Below are positions 27,201 to 34,058 of a DNA stretch of 64,000 nucleotides, piece by piece; positions within the stretch are counted from its first letter, which is position 1, and every line of letters starts with the position of its first letter. The notes beneath the pieces are model-generated. The model worked only from the letters and a program-made list of their open reading frames with translations, did no database searches and had not been told where the DNA came from. This stretch comes from Serinicoccus sediminis (GTDB taxonomy: Bacteria > Actinomycetota > Actinomycetes > Actinomycetales > Dermatophilaceae): assembly GCF_004153545.1 (NCBI RefSeq), contig NZ_SDVA01000007.1, positions 1-64,000 of the forward strand. Direction: 5' to 3'. The translations under genes were made by a program, and so were the position numbers.

Positions 27201-27553
27201 CCCTCGCCGGGCGCACGGTCGCGGGGCGGATCGATGCCGTGTTCCCCGACCCCGACGGCGGGGTGACGGTCGTGGACTGGAAGACCGGATCGCGCGGGTC
27301 TCCGGAGCAGCAGCAGGCGCGGGCGGTCCAGCTGGCCGTCTACCGCCTCGCCTACGCGCGGCTCCGGGGTCTGCCGCCGGAGGAGGTGCGGGCCGCCTTC
27401 TTCTACGCCGCGACGGGCACGACGGTGCGTCCGCCGCTGCCCGGCGAGGCCGAGCTGACCCGGCTGCTGGCCGCGGACCCCGCAGCGGCGGAGGTCGCCG
27501 CCGGGCCTGGGTCCGGTCAGCTGCGGGGGTCGTCCTCGGCGGGCATGCCGTAG
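24209..27553 (+). CDS. adnB: AdnB subunit of helicase-nuclease AdnAB
   Basis: 1114 residues. Intact Walker A AGAGSGKTE (42-50), LGLTFTRKAS, LLDEFQDTSEAQ, GDPHQSIYGWRG and the VHAAKGLEWDAV and AYVALTRARRRL motifs of an SF1A motor, then a RecB-like nuclease with VGTAFHAWVE, AGRIDAVF, VVDWKTGS and the QLAVYRLAYA motif. In mycobacteria AdnB is the lead motor. GTG 24209 overlaps the adnA stop (GTGA), giving one-to-one coupling. The final 37 bases overlap the convergent phosphotransferase-like gene. Confidence 0.92.
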   Translation: MSPAARARFSPQELAAALGTPEPTPEQAAVITAPALPNVVVAGAGSGKTETMASRVLWLVANGLVAPQDVLGLTFTRKASIELTTRLTGKLRRLREVGLWPETEAVGGSGESGGAGDGFDLPTISTYHAYAGRLVSEHGLRVGVEPDAVLLSEAACWQLAHDVVSRYDGDMTPVDRAPSTVVRAVIALSGELGEHLVEPEAAEQLLRDMAERFEDLPHDGRPLKTGRDLAGVLRQQACLYPLVLAYRQAKAARGALDFGDQMAIAARLARDVPVVGATERDRYAAVLLDEFQDTSEAQLVLLTSLFAGVPMPVTAVGDPHQSIYGWRGASATTLTRFPDEFRVEGQPAQVLQLSTSWRNDDAVLAAANVVAAPLREQTPVPVATLRPRPGAGEGRLEVARLVDHVVEAEHVADWVRDHRAAAPGSTAAVLCRARAQFGPVVDALRRRGLPVEVVGLGGLLDTPEVLDLVALLWVAQEPTRGDQVMRLLAGPVLRLGAADLDALWVRAGELAGAAGGAVSQEREHAPVLAEALEHVPTDSWTGPQGQRLTSQGRERVVWLAEVLRRVRSLTGLPLPDLVSEAERLLGLDIEVAADPDLHPTWGRAPLDALVEVAAGFDHGADRASLGAFLDWLDAAREHQRGLEDAEVPELAEVSVDTAAVQVLTVHAAKGLEWDAVAVPGLVEGVFPSGRVTPEHRDGRWRTKERSDRGWLAGIGRLPTPLRGDREGRPDLPWWRIPDTRALREGLARLALDQGSFGVQEERRLAYVALTRARRRLLLTAPVWSTGKQPRVTSRFLDEVRMLPGVLVGPWADLPDPQADDELVNPRLGEQEEAAWPLRREDRRETVRDVAAALVAAAAAGRRPPARPADGGRTTPWVETVDLLLAERAERQARPDAPELPDHLSTSAVVALATDRAGYLRDLRRPLPGPPAPRTRVGTAFHAWVERHYASPTLVDLFDLDSGPDAAEAGGLATLREHFLASEWADRVPLDVEVPLQTTLAGRTVAGRIDAVFPDPDGGVTVVDWKTGSRGSPEQQQARAVQLAVYRLAYARLRGLPPEEVRAAFFYAATGTTVRPPLPGEAELTRLLAADPAAAEVAAGPGSGQLRGSSSAGMP

Positions 27554-29172
27554 AGCTCCTGGAGCCGGGTGTCGTCGTCGAGGAGCTCGGCGTCCGGGTC
27601 CGCGTCCCGGTCCCGCCGCCCGGAGGCGTCCGGCTGCGGGGGACCGGCGGGGCCGACGGAGGCCGCGTCCTGGTCCGACGGCACCGCGTCGACCGTCGTC
27701 GTCGGACCGGCGACCGCAGGCTCGGTCGGGGGTGCCTCCTGCCCAGGGCCGTCGAGCCGCACGACGGGCACCTCAGCGGTGATGTCCGCCTCGTCCGGGC
27801 CATCCTCGCCGACCGGGTGAGCGCCGTGTGCCGTCGGTGACGGCTCGTCGTCGGGGTGGGGGTCCGCCTCGCCGTCGTCGAGGTAGGGGTCCGGCTCCTG
27901 GGCCGCGCCCCGTCCACCGACGTCGTCGTCCTCGTCGTCCTCGTCGAGGTCGATGAGGTCGTCCTCGAGGTCGTCACCCCCGAGGCCCTCGTCCGTGTCG
28001 GGGGCGTCCGCGGCGTCGTCGTCCCTCTCGTCAGGCCCGCCACCCGCAGGGTCGACGGCCGCCTCCCCGGGGTCGACGTCGTCGTCCATCCAGCCACCCT
28101 CGTCCGCAGGGGCCTCGGGCGGCACCTCCTGCTCGGTCGACGGCCGGACGGCTGCCTCGGACGCAGGCGTCGCGGGAACCTCGGTCGCCGACACCGTCGT
28201 CGCCGCAGCGGCCCCACGGGCGGTGGCGGGCACGAGGGAGTCCTCGTCCTCGTTCAGCCGGTCCATCCGCCGCAGACCCTCGACGATCCTGCGGGTGGCC
28301 TCCTCGTCCCCCGACGCGACGTGCTGGGCGAGGCCGCGCAGGCGGGCCGTCTCGGACAGGAGCCGGGCCCGCGCGTGCAGGTAGGGGTCGGGGCGCTGCG
28401 CCCTGGCGAGCGCGTAGCTGTCGAGCACGGACTCCCATGCCTCGGGCGAGGCCTGGGAGTAGACGTCCGCGAGGTCGGTCGCCGGGTCGGCCACCATGGC
28501 CTCGTCCCAGTCCGTCACCGCGACCACCCGTCCGCTGTCGGCGTCCTGGTCGGCGAAGGCGACGACCACCGTGGCGCCGCGGAAGGAGCCGTGCACGGGG
28601 GTGCTGGCGAACTGCCAGAGGGGCGAGGCGTCGAAGGCCTCCTCCCAGCGGGCCAGGAGCCTGGTCGGGACCCGGCCGGTCTCCGCCGCGCGGTCGACCT
28701 CGGCGATGAGTCGCTGCCGCCACCCGGCGGCGTCGAAGCACGGGACGTCCTGCTCCTCGAAGACGGGCGCGGGGATGTTGTGCACGGCGGCCACGGCCCG
28801 GCCGACGGCGTGCGCCAGCCCGGCCCCGGCCGGGAGCCGCGCGAAGTCGAGGGTGGCGCCCTCGACGTGCGGGTACACGGCGGCGTGACCCTCGCGGCCG
28901 ACCGCGGCGTAGCCGGCGGCGGCGGGCACCTTGAACGGCAGGTGCCGCGCCAGCTGACGCACCAGCTCGTCGTTGCGGTGCAGCCGCGCCCCCGCCACGG
29001 GGGTGAGGGGCGAGCGCACCAGCCACCGGCGACCGGTGGCGTCCTCGACGACGGCCTGCTCGAGCTCGGCCTCGGCCCCCCTCTCGACACTCATCCGGGC
29101 CACCGTCACCGGCTTCATCCCAGGGACGGCGGCACTCGCGAGGGCAGCCAGAGCCAGGTCAGTGCGCTTCAC
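27517..29172 (-). CDS. APH-fold protein with degenerate kinase site and acidic tail
   Basis: 551 residues. Residues 1-310 resemble aminoglycoside phosphotransferase/maltokinase-like proteins (WLVRSP, ATDLADVY, VTDWDEAM). The catalytic HGDxxxxN loop reads HGSFRGAT, so the base Asp is Ser and the metal Asn is Thr: probably not an active kinase. Residues about 330-551 are a disordered tail, very rich in Asp/Glu with Gly/Pro. GTG 29172 is set by a -10 TACGGT (29184-29179, minus strand) six bases upstream; a longer open frame starting at 29271 has no promoter. It is convergent with adnB and divergent from nudC. Function unknown. Confidence 0.75.
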   Translation of the reverse strand: MKRTDLALAALASAAVPGMKPVTVARMSVERGAEAELEQAVVEDATGRRWLVRSPLTPVAGARLHRNDELVRQLARHLPFKVPAAAGYAAVGREGHAAVYPHVEGATLDFARLPAGAGLAHAVGRAVAAVHNIPAPVFEEQDVPCFDAAGWRQRLIAEVDRAAETGRVPTRLLARWEEAFDASPLWQFASTPVHGSFRGATVVVAFADQDADSGRVVAVTDWDEAMVADPATDLADVYSQASPEAWESVLDSYALARAQRPDPYLHARARLLSETARLRGLAQHVASGDEEATRRIVEGLRRMDRLNEDEDSLVPATARGAAAATTVSATEVPATPASEAAVRPSTEQEVPPEAPADEGGWMDDDVDPGEAAVDPAGGGPDERDDDAADAPDTDEGLGGDDLEDDLIDLDEDDEDDDVGGRGAAQEPDPYLDDGEADPHPDDEPSPTAHGAHPVGEDGPDEADITAEVPVVRLDGPGQEAPPTEPAVAGPTTTVDAVPSDQDAASVGPAGPPQPDASGRRDRDADPDAELLDDDTRLQELYGMPAEDDPRS

Positions 29173-29284
29173 GCTCCCACCGTATGCGGTGCGGTCCACC
29201 CAGCGTGTCATTCGACCGGCACGTCCTCGAAGCGGCCCGCCCCGGTGGTCCGCCGGTGTCGGTCGCGGCACCTAGAGTGTCGGG

Positions 29285-30223
29285 GTGAGCGCCACCGACG
29301 AGACCTTTCTGGACCTGGCCCTCTCCCGGTCCCGGGTGGACCGCCTCGCGCGGGTGCGCACCGACGACACCGAGCTGGGTGCGGTCCTGCGGCGGGAGGG
29401 CACCCGGGTGCTGGAGCTGCGCGGTGACACCGCCGCGGTCCTGCCGTCCCCCACCCGTCTGCGTCTGCGCGCCCCCCGCCCGGACGACGCTGACCACCAG
29501 CCGTGGTTCCTGGGCCGGGACGACGGGCTCGACTACGTGGCGGTGACCCTCGACGGCGGCGGGGCCGCTCCCGCACCCTCCGACGACGAGGCCACCTGGG
29601 TGGGGCTGCGCGAGGTGGGCGCCGAGCTCGACGACCGGGACGCCGGGCTGCTCACCGCGGCGACGGCGCTGCGTGCCTGGCACGACCGGCACCGGCACTG
29701 CCCGCGGTGCGGGGCCCCGACCGAGGTGCTGCAGGGAGGGTGGCTGCGTCGCTGCTCCCAGGACGGGTCTCAGCACCACCCGCGCACCGACCCGGCCGTC
29801 ATCATGGCCGTGACCGACCCGGACGACCGGCTCCTGCTCGCCACCGGCATCCCCTGGCCCGAGGGGCGGTTGTCCGTCCTCGCCGGGTTCGTGGAGGCCG
29901 GTGAGTCCCTGGAGGCGGCCGTCGTCCGTGAGGTCGAGGAGGAGGTCGGGGTGCGGGTCGAGTCGCTGACCTACCGCGGCAACCAGCCGTGGCCCTTCCC
30001 TGGTTCCCTCATGCTCGCCTTCCGCGCCCGGACCGCGCAGACGCGGATCGTCGTCCAGGAGAGCGAGCTGCGGTCCGCCTCCTGGTACACCCGCGACCAG
30101 CTGCGCGAGGGCCTCGCGGAGGGCAGGTACACCTTGCCCTCCCGCGTCTCGATCGCCCACCGTCTCATCGAGGAGTGGTTCGGTGGGCCGTTGCCGGGGC
30201 ACGGGCCCGCGGTGCCCCGGTGA
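29285..30223 (+). CDS. nudC: NAD(+) diphosphatase / RNA deNADding Nudix hydrolase
   Basis: 312 residues. N-terminal NudC domain, zinc-ribbon-like HCPRCGAP...RRCSQDG (only three Cys, His at the fourth place), the Nudix box GFVEAGESLEAAVVREVEEEVG and the NudC-specific NQPWPFPGSLM just after it. NudC cleaves NAD/NADH and removes NAD caps from RNA. GTG 29285 has a -10 TAGAGT (29273-29278) six bases upstream, so it is leaderless. Stop and the next GTG overlap, coupling it to uvrD2 as in Rv3199c-Rv3198c. Confidence 0.93.
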   Translation: MSATDETFLDLALSRSRVDRLARVRTDDTELGAVLRREGTRVLELRGDTAAVLPSPTRLRLRAPRPDDADHQPWFLGRDDGLDYVAVTLDGGGAAPAPSDDEATWVGLREVGAELDDRDAGLLTAATALRAWHDRHRHCPRCGAPTEVLQGGWLRRCSQDGSQHHPRTDPAVIMAVTDPDDRLLLATGIPWPEGRLSVLAGFVEAGESLEAAVVREVEEEVGVRVESLTYRGNQPWPFPGSLMLAFRARTAQTRIVVQESELRSASWYTRDQLREGLAEGRYTLPSRVSIAHRLIEEWFGGPLPGHGPAVPR

Positions 30224-32325
30224 GCGGCGCCCCGGAGCCGGACCGGCTCCTGGAGGGGCTCGACCCGGAGCAGCGGGAGGTGGCGGCGGCGCCGCTGGGT
30301 CCCATGGTCGTGCTGGCCGGCGCCGGGACCGGCAAGACGCGGGCCATCACCCACCGGATCGCCTACGGCGTGGCGAGCGGCGCCTACCCGCCCGACCGGG
30401 TCCTCGCCGTGACCTTCACCGCCCGGGCGGCGGGCGAGATGCGGACCCGGCTGCGCGGTCTGGGCGTGCGGGGGGTCCAGGCGCGCACCTTCCACGCAGC
30501 GGCCCTGCGCCAGCTGCAGTTCTTCTGGCCGCAGGCGGTGGGCGGCCCGCCGCCGAACGTCGTCGCGCACAAGGCCCCGGCGGTGGCCGAGGCCGCGGGA
30601 CGCCTCCGTCTGCGGCTGGACCGGCCCGCGCTGCGGGACGTGGCGGCCGAGATCGAGTGGGCCAAGGTCTCGATGCTGACCTCCCAGACCTACGCCGCCC
30701 GGGCCCGGAGCCTGCGACGGTCGGTGGCCGACCTCGACCCGACGGCCATGGCCCGGCTCCTCGAGGCCTACCACGAGGTCTGCTCGGAACGGCACGTCAT
30801 CGACTTCGAGGACGTCCTGCTGCTCACCGTCGGCATGCTGGACGAGCACCCCCAGATCGCCGCGACCATCCACGACCAGTACCGCCACTTCGTCGTCGAC
30901 GAGTACCAGGACGTCAACCCGCTCCAGCAGCAGCTGCTCGAGCTCTGGCGGGGCCGGCGCGAGGACGTCTGCGTCGTGGGAGACCCGGCTCAGTCCATCT
31001 ACTCCTTCACCGGGGCCAGTGCCGACCACCTGCTCGGTTTCTCCCGGCTCCACCCCGACGCCCGACGGGTGCGGCTCGTCCGCAACTACCGCAGCAGCCC
31101 CCAGATCGTGCACCTCGCCAACCTCGTGCTCAGCTCGGCCGACGGGCGGCGGGACACCTCCGCCGATCTCGTCGCCCAGTCCGACGACGGCCCCCCGCCC
31201 GTCCTCACCTCCTACCCGGACGACGAGGCCGAGGCGGCGGGGGTGGCCGAGAGCATCCGGGCCCTGCTGGACGGCGGGCAGGAGCCCAGCCAGGTCGCGG
31301 TGCTCTATCGCACCAACAGCCAGTCCGAGGTGCTCGAGAGCGCGCTCGCCCGGGCCGGCATCCCCTACCTCGTGCGCGGTGGAGAGCGCTTCTTCTCCCG
31401 GGGGGAGGTCCGCAACGCGATCGTGCTGCTCCGCGCGGCGGTCCGCTCGGACGACGGCTCACAGCCCCTCGGCGAGAGTGTCCGGCACGTCCTGTCCGGT
31501 GCCGGGTGGGCGCCTCGCCCGCCCGAGGGGTCAGGGGCGGTGCGTGAACGCTGGGAGAGCCTGCAGGCGCTCGCGCTGCTCGCCGACTCCCTGGTGGAGC
31601 AGACCCCCGGTGCGCGCACCTCCGACCTGGTGGCCGAGCTGGACCGACGCGCGGCCGAGCAGCACGCCCCCACGGTTCAGGGCATCACCCTGGCCTCGCT
31701 GCACGCGGCGAAGGGGCTGGAGTGGGACGCGGTCTTCCTCGTCGGGGCGAGCGAGGGCCTGCTGCCCATCACCCTGGCCGACACCCCTGAACGGGTGGAG
31801 GAGGAGCGCCGGCTGCTGTACGTCGGCCTGACCCGGGCGCGCCGCCGGCTCGAGGTGAGCTGGGCCGGGGCCCGCAGCCCGGGGGCGCGTTCGAGCCGGT
31901 CGGTCAGCCGTTTCCTGGCCTCCGCGTCCGGCGTCCTCGGCGCCGGGGCCCAGTCGTCCCGACCAGCGCGGGGCCGGCGCGAGCGCGGGCGTCGCACGCC
32001 GGCACCCCCGCGCACCTGCCGGTCGTGCGGAGCGATCCTCACGTCGGCGGCGGAGCGCAAGATCGGCCGCTGCGACGACTGCCCGGCCACCTACGACGAG
32101 GCGACCTTCGCCGCGCTGCGGGAGTGGCGGCGGGACGTCGCGGCGCAGACCTCCGTCCCCGCCTACGTCGTCTTCACCGACGCCACCCTCATCGCCATCG
32201 CGGAGCACGAGCCCGCGGACCGGGACGCCCTGGCCCAGATCTCCGGGGTGGGGGAGCGCAAGCTGGAGCTCTACGGGGAGGCGGTCCTCGGCATCCTGTC
32301 CGCCACCCCTCCGACGACCCGCTGA
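30220..32325 (+). CDS. uvrD2: ATP-dependent DNA helicase UvrD2
   Basis: 701 residues. Walker A LAGAGTGKTR (32-41), VTFTARAAGEM, VVDEYQDVN, GDPAQSIYSFTG, LASLHAAKGLEWDAVF and LLYVGLTRARRRLE are the SF1A helicase motifs. The tail has a tetracysteine CRSC-x15-CDDC and an HRDC domain (REWRRDVAAQTSVPAYVVF, LAQISGVGERKLELYGEAVL), the arrangement of mycobacterial UvrD2. 3'-5' helicase for DNA repair. GTG overlaps the nudC stop. whiB7 follows downstream as in Rv3198c-Rv3197A. Confidence 0.94.
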   Translation: MSGAPEPDRLLEGLDPEQREVAAAPLGPMVVLAGAGTGKTRAITHRIAYGVASGAYPPDRVLAVTFTARAAGEMRTRLRGLGVRGVQARTFHAAALRQLQFFWPQAVGGPPPNVVAHKAPAVAEAAGRLRLRLDRPALRDVAAEIEWAKVSMLTSQTYAARARSLRRSVADLDPTAMARLLEAYHEVCSERHVIDFEDVLLLTVGMLDEHPQIAATIHDQYRHFVVDEYQDVNPLQQQLLELWRGRREDVCVVGDPAQSIYSFTGASADHLLGFSRLHPDARRVRLVRNYRSSPQIVHLANLVLSSADGRRDTSADLVAQSDDGPPPVLTSYPDDEAEAAGVAESIRALLDGGQEPSQVAVLYRTNSQSEVLESALARAGIPYLVRGGERFFSRGEVRNAIVLLRAAVRSDDGSQPLGESVRHVLSGAGWAPRPPEGSGAVRERWESLQALALLADSLVEQTPGARTSDLVAELDRRAAEQHAPTVQGITLASLHAAKGLEWDAVFLVGASEGLLPITLADTPERVEEERRLLYVGLTRARRRLEVSWAGARSPGARSSRSVSRFLASASGVLGAGAQSSRPARGRRERGRRTPAPPRTCRSCGAILTSAAERKIGRCDDCPATYDEATFAALREWRRDVAAQTSVPAYVVFTDATLIAIAEHEPADRDALAQISGVGERKLELYGEAVLGILSATPPTTR

Positions 32326-32335
32326 CCCACCCCGC

Positions 32336-32375
32336 AAAAAAGGCGTTGCGCCGTCTTCGCGGGGAGGCATACAGT
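32336..32375 (+). promoter_or_regulatory. whiB7 autoregulated promoter
   Basis: A-tract AAAAAA (32336-32341), four bases, -35 TTGCGC (32346-32351), 18 bases, -10 TACAGT (32370-32375). An AT-rich patch three to four bases upstream of -35 is the known mark of WhiB7-activated promoters, where the AT-hook binds the minor groove next to SigA. The A-tract and -35 lie within arms CCCCGC (32330-32335) and GCGGGG (32359-32364). Transcription start probably near 32382. Confidence 0.75.
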
Positions 32376-32442
32376 GACCGAGTCAAACCCACGGCCCTTG
32401 CTGCCCTGGGGTCGAGCACGGACGAGAGGAGGGTGGATCACG

Positions 32443-32643
32443 ATGGAGAGCACGATCGTCACCGGCGGCTTCCCCGCCCGAGCGACCCTCGTCACGTCCC
32501 CCCTCCGGACCGTCCGCCCCCGCGCCACGGTCCTCGTGGTGGGGATGTCCACGACCGCGCCGTTCGGGTCCCGGACCGCGCAGACGTCGTTCCCGCACGT
32601 TGCCGACCCCTCCCAGGGCCTGGGCTCAGCACGGACACCGTAG
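32443..32643 (+). CDS. whiB7 leader upstream ORF
   Basis: 66-codon ORF in the approximately 440-base whiB7 leader. ATG 32443 is preceded by a good ribosome-binding site GAGGAGGG (32426-32433). It begins MESTIVTGGFPARA and its amino-acid sequence has no known fold. Its stop (TAG) is 20 bases before the attenuator stem (32664). In whiB7/wblC leaders, ribosome stalling on such uORFs by antibiotics favours read-through. The peptide itself is probably not functional. An in-frame GTG at 32374 lies inside the promoter and is excluded. Confidence 0.6.
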   Translation: MESTIVTGGFPARATLVTSPLRTVRPRATVLVVGMSTTAPFGSRTAQTSFPHVADPSQGLGSARTP

Positions 32644-32663
32644 AAGGCTTCACCTTCCCGTTC

Positions 32664-32697
32664 CGGCCGCGAGTCCTCGCCTGAGGATCCGCGGCCG
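32664..32697 (+). terminator. whiB7 leader attenuator
   Basis: CGGCCGCGAGTCCTC pairs with GAGGATCCGCGGCCG (13 of 15), loop GCCT, followed by TTCTCGTTGCT, a pyrimidine-rich tract. It sits between the uORF and whiB7 and would stop transcription in uninduced cells. An antiterminator partner was not found by eye. Confidence 0.7.
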
Positions 32698-32818
32698 TTC
32701 TCGTTGCTCGCCGGCCCAGCCGGCGTCATCGGCGGTCCCGGATCCGACCTCCCGGAAGACAGACGCCATGACGACCAGCACCCGCCCGCAGCAGCAGCGA
32801 CATCAGGAAGGAACCACC

Positions 32819-33127
32819 GTGCATCCCCCAGCGCGCCCAGACGACGAGGCCGCCCAGAGACACCTCGGGCCCCGGCTGGTCCTCGACCGGGCGGCCCTGC
32901 CCTGCCACGAGCACCCGGCGGACCTGTGGTTCGCCGAGCTGCCGGCCGAGGTCGAGCACGCCAAGGAGCTGTGCGGCCCCTGCCCGCTGCGCGAGCAGTG
33001 CCTGACCGGGGCCCTGGAACGCCGTGAGCCGTGGGGCGTCTGGGGCGGCCAGCTGCTGCTCCAGGGCAGGGTGGTGCCGCGCAAGCGGCCCCGGGGGCGT
33101 CCGCGCAAGGACGAGGTCGCCGCCTGA
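32819..33127 (+). CDS. whiB7: Transcriptional regulator WhiB7
   Basis: 102 residues. Four cluster-binding Cys at 29, 52, 55 and 61 (CGPCPLREQC), the SigA-contacting GVWGG at 73-77 and a C-terminal AT-hook RKRPRGRPRK (88-97) identify WhiB7/WblC, the activator of intrinsic antibiotic resistance genes in response to ribosome inhibitors. GTG 32819 has AGGAAGG seven bases upstream; an in-frame ATG at 32768 (17 codons earlier) is a weaker alternative. Downstream of uvrD2 exactly as in M. tuberculosis Rv3197A. Confidence 0.92.
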   Translation: MHPPARPDDEAAQRHLGPRLVLDRAALPCHEHPADLWFAELPAEVEHAKELCGPCPLREQCLTGALERREPWGVWGGQLLLQGRVVPRKRPRGRPRKDEVAA

Positions 33128-33199
33128 CGCGCCCGGCCTCCCTGGCGCGGACCGGCCCATGGGCGCGACCGGACCAGCGTGGCCGTGGCTGCCCCCCGC

Positions 33200-33970
33200 T
33201 CAGCCGGCGGCCGCCGCGGGGTGCCACGGGCAGCCGGTGTGCCGCGGCCAGCGCCGCGTCACGAGGTGCGGAGGCCACGGCCCCACCTCGTGCGCGGCCC
33301 CGGTGGCGACCCGCGGCACCCGGGCGCCCAGGAGCACGGTGAGGGCCACCACCGCCCGCACGACCTCGTCGGGCAGGACCGGCGGCAGCGGCGCGGTGAG
33401 CGGGTCCTCGAGCGACGCCGCGGTCGCCGGCCAGCGCGGGTCGCGGTCGCGGCGGTGCAGGTCGAGGCAGTGCAGGCACGGCCCGCCGGGCAGACCGGTC
33501 CACGGGCCGATGACCACCCGGGCGGTCTGGGCGACCACGGGCAGCACCGGCCGCCCCGCCAGCGCCGGGTGCCGGACCGACCCCAGGGGCACCACGTGGT
33601 CGTGCACCGTCACGACGGGCCGCGAGCCGGACGGCCGGTCGACGGCGCCGGGACCAGCGGACCCGGCCCCGGCCCCGTCGTCCGGGGCCCGAGGGCGCCG
33701 GGAACCGGGGGCGACGGCGCGCAGGGACGCGCACACGGGCCCGGCCAGCTGCCCTGGCCCTCGTACGTCGTCCGGTGTGACGTCCCGGCGCAGGCGCGCA
33801 GGCGCGGCCGAGAGCCGCTCGACGACGCCCCACCCCAGGGTGCCCCGAGGGTCGGCGGGGAGCCCTCCGGCCACGGCGAAGGCGCCGGGGCCGACACCGA
33901 GGTGGAGGCTGCCGTCGTCCCCGGCCGGCCACCAGTGGTGCGGGTCCTCCCGCCCTCGCGCGTGCCCCAT
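33200..33970 (-). CDS. ThiF/cyclodehydratase-like protein
   Basis: 256 residues, weakly conserved. The central segment GPWTGLPGGPCLHCLDLHRRDRDPRW resembles a zinc-Cys loop found in actinobacterial ThiF/TOMM-cyclodehydratase-like proteins, and the end HTGCPWHP adds a further Cys. No glycine-rich E1 ATP-binding loop can be seen, so it is not an activating enzyme by itself. Next to a zincin-like gene as Rv3196 and Rv3195. A CAGGGT six bases before the ATG might be a weak leaderless -10. Function unknown. Confidence 0.5.
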   Translation of the reverse strand: MGHARGREDPHHWWPAGDDGSLHLGVGPGAFAVAGGLPADPRGTLGWGVVERLSAAPARLRRDVTPDDVRGPGQLAGPVCASLRAVAPGSRRPRAPDDGAGAGSAGPGAVDRPSGSRPVVTVHDHVVPLGSVRHPALAGRPVLPVVAQTARVVIGPWTGLPGGPCLHCLDLHRRDRDPRWPATAASLEDPLTAPLPPVLPDEVVRAVVALTVLLGARVPRVATGAAHEVGPWPPHLVTRRWPRHTGCPWHPAAAAG

Positions 33971-34058
33971 GGACCGACCCTGCCACGCGGCGCGCAGGCC
34001 GAGTCGCGTCGTCCACAGCCCCGTCGACGGCCGGACCGACCCGGTCGACGACCGGACC

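Noticed and set aside
29172-29271. 33-codon N-terminal extension of the APH-like protein
   Set aside because: The -10 TACGGT lies six bases before GTG 29172, inside this stretch.
32330-32364. CCCCGC...GCGGGG inverted repeat as uvrD2 terminator
   Set aside because: Only six pairs with a long loop, and the whiB7 -35 and A-tract lie within; more likely chance or part of the promoter architecture.
32374-32442. In-frame GTG start for the leader ORF
   Set aside because: It overlaps the -10 element, so it cannot be on the mRNA; ATG 32443 with GAGGAGGG is better.
32768-32818. Upstream ATG of WhiB7
   Set aside because: Kept only as an alternative: ribosome-binding site weaker than AGGAAGG before GTG 32819, and the extra residues have no match to WhiB7.
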